Source of the DNA: Sulfurihydrogenibium azorense Az-Fu1
GTDB lineage: Bacteria > Aquificota > Aquificia > Aquificales > Hydrogenothermaceae
DNA: 64,000 bases
Assembly (NCBI RefSeq): GCF_000021545.1
Contig: NC_012438.1
Span: forward strand, 1,576,878-1,640,877
Direction of reading: 5' to 3'
Part shown: positions 28,127-36,638 of the stretch, one piece after another
How the letters are laid out: each line of letters opens with the position of its first letter
Position numbering within the stretch: position 1 is the first letter of the stretch
Made by a program: the position numbers and the translations under genes
The notes under the pieces: model-generated
Database searches by the model: none
Told to the model about the DNA's origin: nothing
Seen by the model: the letters and a program-made list of their open reading frames with translations, nothing else

Positions 28127-28426
28127 TTAACTTAGACGGTATGCAAGTTGTTGTAAAGTTGGGACTAAGAACTTTTGAAGAAATATTATTATTAGGATAA
28201 CAATAAAAGGGGCAAAATCTACGTTGTAAACAACGGTAGGAATGTATCTTCTAATAAATCTATAAACAGGTTCTGTAGAAGCTCTTAAAAACTTGATTAC
28301 CGGGTTGTAAGGGTCTGGATTAACGAAAGATACTAACGCCGAGATTATAACTATCCATTTATAGATTTCAAGGGCAATGTCCAAAGTGTAGGACACTGCC
28401 AAAAGGAAGTTTGATAGGATAAACAT
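28127..28426 (-). CDS. YggT family membrane protein
   Basis: 99 residues with two transmembrane segments and the YggT signature 'INPDPYNPVIKFLRASTEPVYRFIRRYIP' (about 41-70, here beginning VNPDP). YggT/CcdC-like proteins are linked with membrane-protein or thylakoid complex assembly and divisome neighbourhoods, with no defined activity. The ATG shares one base with the rplQ stop (TAATG). Confidence 0.88.
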   Translation of the reverse strand: MFILSNFLLAVSYTLDIALEIYKWIVIISALVSFVNPDPYNPVIKFLRASTEPVYRFIRRYIPTVVYNVDFAPFIVILIIIFLQKFLVPTLQQLAYRLS

Positions 28427-28797
28427 TATCCTTGTTCAGGATATTCTACAAATTCTATAATAGCTTGCTCGCCACCATCACCTATTCTTCTTTTTTCTAA
28501 CTTGTATATTCTCGTGTATCCACCGTTTCTTTCTTTAAATAACGGTGCTATTTCACTGTATAACTTTCTTGCAACTTTTTGGTCTTTTAACCTTTGAGAA
28601 AGCAATCTTTTTGCGTGTATAGAATCTTCTTTTGCTAAAGTTACTAACTTTTCAACAAAAGACCTTAAAGCCTTTGCCTTTGGTAAAGTGGTTGTTATTC
28701 TACCGTTTAATATAAGGGCTTTTGCTAAATTTATAAACAGAGCTTCCCTCTGTTCTTTTCTTCTGTGAAAACTTTTAGTTTTAACTCTATGACGCAT
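28426..28797 (-). CDS. rplQ: 50S ribosomal protein L17
   Basis: 123 residues. The opening [24 protein letters not shown]... is the L17 signature, basic and rRNA-binding near the exit tunnel. It is the last ribosomal gene of the alpha operon, 18 nt after rpoA, with AGGAGG before its ATG. Its stop is fused with the start of yggT, so the cell-envelope and flagellar-type genes downstream should share its transcript. Confidence 0.97.
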   Translation of the reverse strand: MRHRVKTKSFHRRKEQREALFINLAKALILNGRITTTLPKAKALRSFVEKLVTLAKEDSIHAKRLLSQRLKDQKVARKLYSEIAPLFKERNGGYTRIYKLEKRRIGDGGEQAIIEFVEYPEQG

Positions 28798-28815
28798 CTT
28801 TTATTCCTCCTTTAA

Positions 28816-29796
28816 TTACTCTGTTGTTGATTTAGATGGTGCAAGCTCTAAACCCATATCTGCCAACGCATCTTTTATCTCTTTTAAAGATTTTCTTCCA
28901 ATACTTTTAGCTTCTTTTAAATCATCTTCCGATAGTTTTACTAAATCTCCAATTGTGTTTATTCCTAGTTTTCTTAATGTGTTTATAGCTCTTGAAGATA
29001 TTTCAAGCTCATCAATTGCTAAGGACAACTTGTCTTCTTCTATTTTTAACTCTTCTGTTTTTGGTGCAACAGTTTTCTTAATAACCTGTGCCTTCCTTAC
29101 TGTAGGCTTTTGAAGGAGTGTAAAGTGTTCTATTAGTATGTTTGCAGACTTTTCGAGAGCTTCATCTGGAGTAATAGTTCCATCTGTTTCAATCTCAAGT
29201 ATAAGCCTGTCATAATCTGTTTTATCTCCAACTCTAACAGGTTCTACAAAGAAAGTACATCTTTTTATTGGAGAAAAAGACGTGTCTATTAATATCCAAC
29301 CAATCTCATTTATATCTTCTAATTCCTCTACTGTTTTATACCCTCTTCCTCTTTCTATTCTAAATTCCATTTGAAGTTTTACATTTTCAGAAAGAGTACA
29401 TATGTACTCATCAGGATTTACAATCTCTATTCCTGGTGGAGCTTTAATGTCTTTTGCAAAAACTTTACCAGGGCCTTCAACTTCTAATATAGCAAAATCT
29501 CTTTCTATATTTTCATCTATCTTTAACCTAATTTGTTTTAAATTTAAGATAATTTCACTTACATCTTCTATTACACCTTTTACTGTTGTAAACTCGTGAG
29601 GCACTCCTACTATTTTAACAGCTGTAATAGCACCACTTGGTAACGATGAAAGTAAAACTCTTCTCAAAGCATTACCAAGTGTTATACCATACCCTCTCTC
29701 TAAAGGCTCTACGTATAACTTACCAAAATTTTCTGTTTTTGTTGACTCATCCCAATATATTTTTGAAGGCATTACAAAATCTAACAAAGATGGCAT
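28816..29796 (-). CDS. rpoA: RNA polymerase alpha subunit
   Basis: 326 residues from the ATG at 29796, chosen because AAGGAG lies 8 nt upstream; a GTG three codons earlier overlaps that site. The N-terminal assembly domain has '[24 protein letters not shown]'-type sequence (read here as LSSLPSG) and the C-terminal DNA-binding domain has '[30 protein letters not shown]'. The linker (about 230-250) is charged. It nucleates core polymerase. A structured element precedes it (29811-29894). Confidence 0.98.
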   Translation of the reverse strand: [326 protein letters not shown]

Positions 29797-29810
29797 CTTT
29801 ACCACTCCTT

Positions 29811-29894
29811 ACCGGATTTTTTCCGGTACCGGGGTATTTATTACCGCCTTTAAATAAAAGTGCTCCTTGCCCCGGCAGGCGGTTTTGGAGCACT
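29811..29894 (-). ncRNA. Orphan pseudoknotted RNA upstream of rpoA
   Basis: In the 99-nt gap between rpsD and rpoA, three crossing helices can form: S1 AGTGCTCC (29859-29866) with GGAGCACT (29887-29894), S2 CCGCC (29844-29848) with GGCGG (29878-29882), S3 CCGGGG (29829-29834) with CCCCGG (29870-29875). A further hairpin ACCGGA/TCCGGT (29811-29816/29822-29827) follows on the RNA. The order and linkers match the 3' part of the IS605-type RNAs at 31341, 33587 and 39472, but S1 has a wholly different yet complementary sequence. It is either a very old element remnant or a regulatory leader of rpoA. There is no T run, so it is not a simple terminator. Confidence 0.7.
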
Positions 29895-29904
29895 TGAGGT
29901 TTTA

Positions 29905-30519
29905 TTACATAGAGTAGAACTCAATTATATACTGAACATTTACAGGGATTTCTAACTCTATCTCTTCTGGGATTTCGACAACCTTTCCTCTCATATTTTC
30001 TTTGTCTAATTCGAGCCACTTTGGTATAGATCTTGGATCTCTATTTTCTAAATTTTCTTTGAAAATAGCCAACTTTTTACTTTTTTCTCTAACTTCTATA
30101 ATATCACCTGCATCTACCCTGTATGATGGTATATCAACTTTTTTACCGTTTACTGTAAAATGGCCATGTTTTACAAGCTGCCTTGCCTGCTGTCTTGTTT
30201 TTGCAAAACCTAATCTGTATACCACATTATCTAATCTTCTTTCTAGTAACTGTAGTAAAACTACACCTGTGTTACCTGCTTTTTTAGATGCTTCTTCGAA
30301 GTATCTTCTGAATTGACTCTCTCTTAAACCGCCATATAAGAACTTTAACTTTTGTTTTTCTTGTAATCTAACTCCATAATCGGATAGTTTTTTTCTACCT
30401 TGAGTTCTTCCGTGTTGTCCCGGTGGAAAATTTCTCTTTTGAAAAGACTCTAAATCACCACCTATAAATACGCCTAATCTCCTACTTACTTTTGTTAAAG
30501 GTCCTATATATCTACCCAT
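29905..30519 (-). CDS. rpsD: 30S ribosomal protein S4
   Basis: 204 residues. N-terminus MGRYIGPLTKVSRRLGVFI, lacking the zinc-binding Cys set found in some S4 proteins. The S4 RNA-binding domain lies at about 96-160 ('RLDNVVYRLGFAKTRQQARQLVKHGHF'). S4 binds 16S rRNA early in assembly and in many bacteria represses its own operon. It starts 4 nt after rpsK. Confidence 0.98.
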   Translation of the reverse strand: MGRYIGPLTKVSRRLGVFIGGDLESFQKRNFPPGQHGRTQGRKKLSDYGVRLQEKQKLKFLYGGLRESQFRRYFEEASKKAGNTGVVLLQLLERRLDNVVYRLGFAKTRQQARQLVKHGHFTVNGKKVDIPSYRVDAGDIIEVREKSKKLAIFKENLENRDPRSIPKWLELDKENMRGKVVEIPEEIELEIPVNVQYIIEFYSM

Positions 30520-30522
30520 CTG

Positions 30523-30915
30523 TTAAACCCTCCTTTTACTTGGTGGACGACAACCGTTATGAGGTATAGGTGTAACATCTCTTATAGCTGTAATAGTTAA
30601 ACCTGAAGCTGCTAATGTTCTTATTGCTGGTTCTCTACCAGCTCCAGGTCCTTTTACCCAAACTTCAACCTCTTTCAATCCATACTCATCCATAGCTTTT
30701 TTAGCAGCTTTTTGAGCAGCAAGTTGTGCTGCGTAAGGAGTATTTTTTCTTGTTCCTTTAAATCCTACTGTTCCTCCAGATGCCCATGAAAGGGTGTTTC
30801 CTTCTTTGTCAGTTATAGTAACTATAGTATTATTGAATGTTGATTGTATATGGGCTATTCCTGAAGTTACTGTCCTTTTTACTTTTTTAGTAGTAGATTT
30901 TCTTTTTTTTGCCAT
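30523..30915 (-). CDS. rpsK: 30S ribosomal protein S11
   Basis: 130 residues with the S11 blocks '[18 protein letters not shown]', '[17 protein letters not shown]' and the C-terminal '[18 protein letters not shown]'. It forms part of the platform that contacts mRNA at the E site. It lies 26 nt after rpsM with a purine-rich RBS (GAGGTG). Confidence 0.98.
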   Translation of the reverse strand: MAKKRKSTTKKVKRTVTSGIAHIQSTFNNTIVTITDKEGNTLSWASGGTVGFKGTRKNTPYAAQLAAQKAAKKAMDEYGLKEVEVWVKGPGAGREPAIRTLAASGLTITAIRDVTPIPHNGCRPPSKRRV

Positions 30916-30940
30916 TTTTTACACCTCATTCTTATTTAAA

Positions 30941-31291
30941 TTACTTTTTTCTTTTTCCTCTTCTCGTTTTTGCATTTGTTTTTGTTCTTTGACCTCTCAC
31001 TGGAAGACCAAGTCTATGTCTTACACCTCTGTAACAACCCATATCAACCAATCTTTTGATAGCAACAGCAACTTCTCTTCTGAGGTCACCTTCCACTTTA
31101 TAATTTTGCTCAATAAACTTTCTTATTGTATTAAGCTCTTCTGGAGTTAACTCTCCAACTCTCTTCATTCCGTCTATTCCTGTTTTTTCCAATATCTCTT
31201 TTGCTCTAGTCTTACCTATACCATAGATGTAGGTAAGAGCTATCTCCAATCTTTTTCTATCGGGTAAGTCTACACCTGCAATACGTGCCAT
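30941..31291 (-). CDS. rpsM: 30S ribosomal protein S13
   Basis: 116 residues. [26 protein letters not shown] is the S13 helix-two-turn-helix start and '[22 protein letters not shown]' its basic tail that touches the P-site tRNA. An RNA-only mobile element ends 9 nt upstream of the ATG, so the natural Shine-Dalgarno site has been moved away. The nearest SD-like bases are AGG in the element's final CCAGG. Confidence 0.98.
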   Translation of the reverse strand: MARIAGVDLPDRKRLEIALTYIYGIGKTRAKEILEKTGIDGMKRVGELTPEELNTIRKFIEQNYKVEGDLRREVAVAIKRLVDMGCYRGVRHRLGLPVRGQRTKTNAKTRRGKRKK

Positions 31292-31300
31292 ATTTTACAG

Positions 31301-31753
31301 CCTGGTTAACCAAAGTGTATAAAGTTAGCTACACTCTGGACTGGGGTATTTCTATTCCGCCTTTTTCAGATGCAAGCAATCCCCAGCAGGCGGTATTTTG
31401 CTTGCATCATAGTCCCTGTCCCAAGAAACAGGAACTAACCCTACTGCTACCCTATCCCAATCCCTATCTACCAGTATTGGCTTCAAGGGTGATAAGTCCC
31501 TGCTAATAGACTTATCCAGAATAGGTATAGCAAGGGCTACCTTTACAATTTGCCATAGTTTCTAGCTTGCATAACGCAAGCCCTTCACCTGTGCCTTCCA
31601 TCGGTTGACAGGCTCTTGGGTCTATGGCTCACTGTAAAGGCTTTGTATTATCCTTATTCACTTACATTTACCAAGTTAAAGTTTTTATTATTTAATAACT
31701 TTTGTTCCGTAAAATATTCTTATAAAGTTTTTAATAGTTTTTGCTAACCGTTT
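31301..31753 (-). mobile_element. Non-autonomous IS605-type element A, RNA only, about 453 bp
   Basis: It lies between rpmJ and rpsM in the operon's direction. The right end (ACTTTGGTTAACCAGG on the minus strand, 31316-31301) matches elements B and C, and the left end AAACGGTTAGCAAAAACT (from 31753) matches B and C with two changes. Inside, about 340 bp align with the 3' part of tnpB in B but most of the gene is deleted. A 45-nt AT-rich stretch near 31690-31740 is unique to A, suggesting greater age. It has no open transposase gene and would need TnpA and TnpB from elsewhere. Confidence 0.85.
31341..31640 (-). ncRNA. Structured RNA of element A (candidate omega-RNA scaffold)
   Basis: Helices on the transcript: an outer stem CCTTTACA/TGTAAAGG (31540-31547/31633-31640), CCATAG/CTATGG (31553-31558/31622-31627), hairpin GCTTGC/GCAAGC (31565-31570/31576-31581), hairpin CCTGT/ACAGG (31415-31419/31428-31432) and a 3' pseudoknot S1 (31370-31377/31400-31407), S2 CCGCC/GGCGG (31357-31361/31389-31393), S3 CTGGGG/CCCCAG (31341-31346/31381-31386). 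Paired changes relative to B preserve three of these helices. Coordinates of the RNA ends are estimates. Confidence 0.75.
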
Positions 31754-31764
31754 TATACCTCTTT

Positions 31765-31878
31765 TTAGCCTTGTTTTTGTTTATGTTTCGGATTCTCACA
31801 TATTACCATTACTCTTCCGTTTCTTCTTATTATTCTACACTTCTCACATCTTGGTTTTACTGAGGCTCTTACTTTCAT
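31765..31878 (-). CDS. rpmJ: 50S ribosomal protein L36
   Basis: 37 residues: [19 protein letters not shown], ending HKQKQG. The zinc set C11-x2-C14-x12-C27-x4-H32 is complete, so this is the C+ form. The ATG at 31878 is preceded by GGAGG. It sits in its usual place between infA and rpsM, but element A now separates it from rpsM. Confidence 0.97.
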   Translation of the reverse strand: MKVRASVKPRCEKCRIIRRNGRVMVICENPKHKQKQG

Positions 31879-31893
31879 TCTTTTTCCTCCTAA

Positions 31894-32130
31894 TTAAACT
31901 CTAAAAATAATTCTTCCTCTTGATAAATCGTAAGGAGATAACTCAACCTTAACCTTATCTCCAGGCAGTATTTTTATAAAGTGCATTCTCATTTTTCCAG
32001 ACACATGAGCTAAAACTTCATGCCCTGTTTCAAGCTGAACTTTAAACATAGCGTTAGGTAGAGCTTCTAAAACAGTTCCCTCTAAAACTATACCTTTTTC
32101 TTTTTGTGGTTCGTCTTTCTTTTTTGCCAT
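31894..32130 (-). CDS. infA: Translation initiation factor IF-1
   Basis: 78 residues, an S1-type OB fold ([19 protein letters not shown], then '[33 protein letters not shown]'). A short lysine-rich N-terminal extension ([12 protein letters not shown]) precedes the core. IF-1 blocks the A site during initiation. It is 11 nt downstream of map. Confidence 0.97.
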   Translation of the reverse strand: MAKKKDEPQKEKGIVLEGTVLEALPNAMFKVQLETGHEVLAHVSGKMRMHFIKILPGDKVKVELSPYDLSRGRIIFRV

Positions 32131-32141
32131 CTTTCTCTACC

Positions 32142-32894
32142 TTAATCTAATTTTGATAAAACTATAGGACCATTTTCCGTAACTGCAACACTATGTTCAA
32201 AGTGTGCAGCATGACTTTTATCTGTAGTTACAACCGTCCAACCATCTTTTAAAACTCTTATTTTACCTTTTCCTAAGTATGCCATAGGTTCTATAGCTAA
32301 CACCATTCCTTCCTTTAGCACTACATTTTCTGCGTTTTCAACACAGTTTGTAACATGTGGTGGTTCGTGAGGTTTTCTGCCTATTCCGTGTCCACCATAA
32401 GTACAAACCGGTGTAAGTTTGTAATCTAATAAAGTCTTTTGTATAACGTAAGCTACCTCTTTCAAATTTCTACCGGGATAACAAAGCTTAATAGCTTCTT
32501 CTAAAGATTTTTCTACACCTTCTATAAGCCTTTTTTTCCTATCACTTACTTCTCCAACGGCTACCGTAATAGCTGCGTCTCCAAACCAACCTTCGTATTC
32601 AACTCCAAAATCTAAACTTACTATATCACCTTCTTTTATAACTTTCTCCTTCTTAGGAATTCCGTGTACAACTTCCTCGTTTATTGAAACACATAAAGAA
32701 GCTGGAAACCCATATAATCCTAAAAAAGCCGGTTTAACACCTCTTTTCTTACATTCTTCATAGGCCATCTGATCCAGTTCGTATGCAGACACACCCGGCT
32801 TAACGTATTCTTTTAACAAATACAAAATCTCAATAACGTGCCTATTTGCTATCTTTAACTTTTCAATATCTTCTTTAGATTTAAGCTCAATCAT
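32142..32894 (-). CDS. map: Methionine aminopeptidase, type I
   Basis: 250 residues in the pita-bread fold. The metal ligands are visible: Asp in SLDFGVEYEGWFGDAAITV (two Asp), His in TYGGHGIGRKPHEPP, Glu in MVLAIEPMAYLG and Glu near the end (HFEHSVAVTENG). It removes the initiator methionine from nascent proteins. It lies 13 nt after adk, the common secY-adk-map order. Confidence 0.97.
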   Translation of the reverse strand: MIELKSKEDIEKLKIANRHVIEILYLLKEYVKPGVSAYELDQMAYEECKKRGVKPAFLGLYGFPASLCVSINEEVVHGIPKKEKVIKEGDIVSLDFGVEYEGWFGDAAITVAVGEVSDRKKRLIEGVEKSLEEAIKLCYPGRNLKEVAYVIQKTLLDYKLTPVCTYGGHGIGRKPHEPPHVTNCVENAENVVLKEGMVLAIEPMAYLGKGKIRVLKDGWTVVTTDKSHAAHFEHSVAVTENGPIVLSKLD

Positions 32895-32907
32895 AGGTAA
32901 ATATTAA

Positions 32908-33564
<657 letters not shown>

Positions 33565-35247
33565 TTATAGATTCATACACTCTGGGCTGGGGTATTTGTA
33601 TTCCGCCTTATTCAGATGCAAGCTATCCCCAGCTGGCGGTATTTCGCTTGCATCATAGCCCCTACCCCAAGAAGTAGGAACTATCCCTAAATCGTGTTTC
33701 AAATCTTCTATTGCCTCTTTGGTTTTGAAACACGATTTATTTACTACCCTATCCCAATCCCCTTCTACCAGTATTGGCTTTAAGGGTGATAAGTCCCTGC
33801 TGAGAGACTTACCCAGAATAGGGATAGTAAGGGCTACCTTTACAACTTGCCACAGTTTATAGCTTGTCCAATACAAGCCCCTCATCTGTTCCTTCCTTAG
33901 GTTGACAGTATCTTGGGTCTGTGGCTCACTGTAAAGGCTTTGGATTATCCTTATCTGTTTACTTAAATCGTTTATATTTTTTATTATTGGTTTTCTTTTA
34001 TACTGATTGTTTTCTGTTTTTAACTTCTCTTGTGTTTTTTGTTTTTCTTCTTGTAGTCTATCTTGTGCAAAGTTTAAATACTCTCTGTCTGTTATTAGTT
34101 TTTCGTAATTCTTAGGTAGTTTTTCTTTAAATCCTAATGCTTTTCTTCCTATTACAAATGCTCCTGCTATATCTTTGTCTAAACTATACTGTGGTGCATA
34201 CTTTAATGACCCTACAATAGATGTGTATGCTGGATTTACTTGTATTACTTGTATTCTCTTTCTTTTGGCAAGTATTTTTATCTTGTCTAACAAGCCTTTG
34301 TATATCCATTGTTGTTTTATTTTTCTCAGTTTCTTACTCCCATCTCCTTTACTACCTTTTGGTATGTCTTTTAAGTTTTCTATTGCTATTGCCTTATTCT
34401 TTTCTTTAGCAATGTCTGTTATTTGGTGTGCTATTTGCCAAGATATGTATTCTCTTTGGTTTTTTGTCTTGTTTAAAAGATTGTGTAAATATAATTTCTC
34501 TATATTTTCTAAATTGCCATCTTTCTTTACAAAAGCCATTGCTATGTGAAATGGATTTGCGTTTATGTCTATCCCTATTACTCCGTTGTCTTTTGTTATT
34601 ATTGGTTCTTCTGTCTTTATTTCTTCGTAGTTTATAAATGCGTAGAAATCGTTGTTTATCTTTCTTATCTCTACTGAGTATGGGAAATACTGGTTTGTTT
34701 GGTTTGCTTGTATTAGGTCTGCTATGAAGTTAGTCCATTTATCGTTTTGTCTGTTTACTGCTCTTTTTATGTTTGCTTTTATCCAGTTTCTTTCTCCTGT
34801 GTTTATTCTTAATATTATTTTATCTTTCTCAAATTCTATTCTTGTATTTAGGTTTCCTTTTTTAGATTTATCTCCTCTTGAGTATAGGCAGTGTTTTCTT
34901 CTATCTTGCCATTTTTGTTTTAGTTTTTCTCTATCTTTTCCGTTTATGTGTTTGTTTTTAAGGAGTTGAAATAGTCTTTTACCTCCAAATATAACTTTTT
35001 TAGGATTTTGTTCTCTTTCTATACAGCTGTTTATTAGCCACTTTGCTTTGAATATTGCATCGTCTACGTATCTTGAGTTTATGTTAAACATTTTTTGTAA
35101 ATCTTTTTTAAGGTCTTTTCTTGAGTGTCCTTCAAGTAGTCTGTTGTATGAGTATTTAAAGCAAGAAGAGAATTTTCTCATTAGGTTTATCAACGTTTGT
35201 TTGTCTTTTTCGTTTTCAAAAGTTAGTTTACAGTGTAGTGTTATCAT
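33565..35247 (-). CDS. tnpB: TnpB-like RuvC nuclease (zinc-ribbon-less), 560 aa
   Basis: A 560-residue TnpB-family protein, an RNA-guided nuclease of IS200/IS605 elements and relative of Cas12. RuvC-I is VIGIDINANPFHIAM (Asp227), RuvC-II AIAIENLKDIP (Glu290), RuvC-III SLDKDIAGAFVIGRKALG (Asp359). Between II and III, where typical TnpB has two CxxC pairs, it reads VNPAYTSIVGSLKYAPQYSL with no cysteine, so the zinc ribbon is lost. After RuvC-III an unusual 190-residue tail follows, basic and glutamine-rich, ending in residues coded by the structured RNA region. The frame is intact, so activity is plausible. Confidence 0.87.
   Translation of the reverse strand: MITLHCKLTFENEKDKQTLINLMRKFSSCFKYSYNRLLEGHSRKDLKKDLQKMFNINSRYVDDAIFKAKWLINSCIEREQNPKKVIFGGKRLFQLLKNKHINGKDREKLKQKWQDRRKHCLYSRGDKSKKGNLNTRIEFEKDKIILRINTGERNWIKANIKRAVNRQNDKWTNFIADLIQANQTNQYFPYSVEIRKINNDFYAFINYEEIKTEEPIITKDNGVIGIDINANPFHIAMAFVKKDGNLENIEKLYLHNLLNKTKNQREYISWQIAHQITDIAKEKNKAIAIENLKDIPKGSKGDGSKKLRKIKQQWIYKGLLDKIKILAKRKRIQVIQVNPAYTSIVGSLKYAPQYSLDKDIAGAFVIGRKALGFKEKLPKNYEKLITDREYLNFAQDRLQEEKQKTQEKLKTENNQYKRKPIIKNINDLSKQIRIIQSLYSEPQTQDTVNLRKEQMRGLYWTSYKLWQVVKVALTIPILGKSLSRDLSPLKPILVEGDWDRVVNKSCFKTKEAIEDLKHDLGIVPTSWGRGYDASEIPPAGDSLHLNKAEYKYPSPECMNL
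33587..33937 (-). ncRNA. Structured RNA of element B overlapping the tnpB 3' end
   Basis: The last quarter of tnpB folds like elements A and C: outer stem CCTTTACA/TGTAAAGG (33837-33844/33930-33937), CCACAG/CTGTGG (33850-33855/33919-33924), GCTTGT/ACAAGC (33862-33867/33873-33878), CCTAC/GTAGG (33661-33665/33674-33678) and pseudoknot S1 (33616-33623/33646-33653), S2 (33603-33607/33635-33639), S3 (33587-33592/33627-33632). B alone has an added arm, a 16-bp perfect inverted repeat at 33688-33703 and 33724-33739. Overlap of coding and guide-scaffold RNA is known for TnpB. Confidence 0.75.
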
Positions 35248-35336
35248 TTTACTTTCTCATAAACACCTTTTAAGTTTTTTATAGTTAAGAGTTTTGGTTT
35301 CATAATAATTACTATTATACAGTTTTTGTTAACTGT

Positions 35337-36626
35337 TTAAAACCTCCTTAAAAATCCTTCATACTTTTTCATCGCTAGGTATGCTTCTATCTGATGAATA
35401 GTATCTAAGGCAACAACTACTACAATTAGAGCTGAAGTTCCTCCAAAGTAAAAAGGAACATTTAACCATTTGATTAGTAACATAGGAAGTATAGCTATTA
35501 AAGCCAAGAATATTGAACCTGCAAAAACTAACCTAGTTAGGATATAGTTTATATATTCAACTGTCTGAGAGCCAGATCTAACTCCGGGGATAAAAGCTCC
35601 ACTTCTTCTAAGATTATCCGCTATATCAACTGGATTTATAAGGATAGCAGTGTAAAAGTAGGCAAAGAAAATTATTAAAGCTACATACAATCCAAAGTAA
35701 ACATAACTTTGTGGTGATAGATAATCAACAATCATTCTTGCAATTTCACTTTTATTTGCGAAAAACTGTGCTATCGTTGCAGGGAACATTAAAATAGCTA
35801 CTGCAAATATTATAGGAATTACTCCAGATGGGTTTAACTTAAATGGTAGATAACTTGCAGATTGACTTATCATAATGTTTCTTCTTGCGTACTGTATCGG
35901 TATCCTTCTTTCAGCTTCTTGTATATATACGATTCCTGCTATCACTGCAACTATGATAACTAAAGCAACGGTAAGCAATAGTATTGAGATCACCCCGACT
36001 TTTACCAATTCATATGTTCTTAAAATTGCTGGAACTATACCTGCAACTATACCTGACAAGATAATCATAGATATTCCGTTTCCTATCCCAAACTCTGTTA
36101 TTTTTTCACCAAGCCACATTAGTAGTACTGTTCCTGTCGTAACAATAACAGTCGTAAGGATTACAAAAGTAAACGGAGATAAAGATATTAACGATGCTCC
36201 TGATTCAGTTTTTAATGTAGTTAACCAAATTGATAGACCTAACGATTGAAAAGATGCAATCGCAATAGTTAAGTACCTTGTGTACTGGGATATTTTCCAT
36301 CTTCCGTAATCACCTTCTTCTTTTTGAAGCCTTTCCAATGTTGGAATAACGGCAGTTAGAAGTTGCATAATTATGGATGCTGAGATGTAGGGCATTACGC
36401 CTAAAGCAAATACGGAAAATCTACCTAAAGCTCCACCAGAAAAAAGGTTATAAATATTAAACAGAGCTCCCCCGGCTGAGTTAAAATAGTGCATAAGCAT
36501 TTCAGAGTTAACACCCGGAACTGGGATATGTGTTCCGAGCCTGTAAACAGCTAATATTATTAATGTAAATGCAATTCTACTTCTTAGTTCTTTTATTTCT
36601 AAAATATTTATTATTTTTTCTATCAA
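35337..36626 (-). CDS. secY: Preprotein translocase subunit SecY
   Basis: 429 residues, ten transmembrane helices. Recognisable parts are the plug region after 'RLGTHIPVPGVN', 'VMPYISASIIMQLL', and 'IKPNPVDIA'-like 'LINPVDIADNLRRSGAFIPGVR'. It forms the protein-conducting channel with SecE (gene at 62943). Its last codons (AGG AGG TTT TAA) contain a Shine-Dalgarno sequence that would have served adk before element B inserted directly after the stop. Confidence 0.98.
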   Translation of the reverse strand: MIEKIINILEIKELRSRIAFTLIILAVYRLGTHIPVPGVNSEMLMHYFNSAGGALFNIYNLFSGGALGRFSVFALGVMPYISASIIMQLLTAVIPTLERLQKEEGDYGRWKISQYTRYLTIAIASFQSLGLSIWLTTLKTESGASLISLSPFTFVILTTVIVTTGTVLLMWLGEKITEFGIGNGISMIILSGIVAGIVPAILRTYELVKVGVISILLLTVALVIIVAVIAGIVYIQEAERRIPIQYARRNIMISQSASYLPFKLNPSGVIPIIFAVAILMFPATIAQFFANKSEIARMIVDYLSPQSYVYFGLYVALIIFFAYFYTAILINPVDIADNLRRSGAFIPGVRSGSQTVEYINYILTRLVFAGSIFLALIAILPMLLIKWLNVPFYFGGTSALIVVVVALDTIHQIEAYLAMKKYEGFLRRF

Positions 36627-36638
36627 AAATTACCTCAA

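Noticed and set aside
29811..29894. Simple rho-independent terminator between rpsD and rpoA
   Set aside because: There are three crossing helices and no T run, and rpoA continues the operon directly afterwards.
31285..31506. Plus-strand frames in elements A and C (starting near 31285 and 39419)
   Set aside because: They are antisense to the structured RNA and similar only because the elements are copies.
33565..35247. Cas12-type effector working with the CRISPR array at 3177
   Set aside because: The repeat is unrelated to the element RNA, the gene is inside a mobile element with its own RNA, and no adaptation genes are near. TnpB is the simpler reading.
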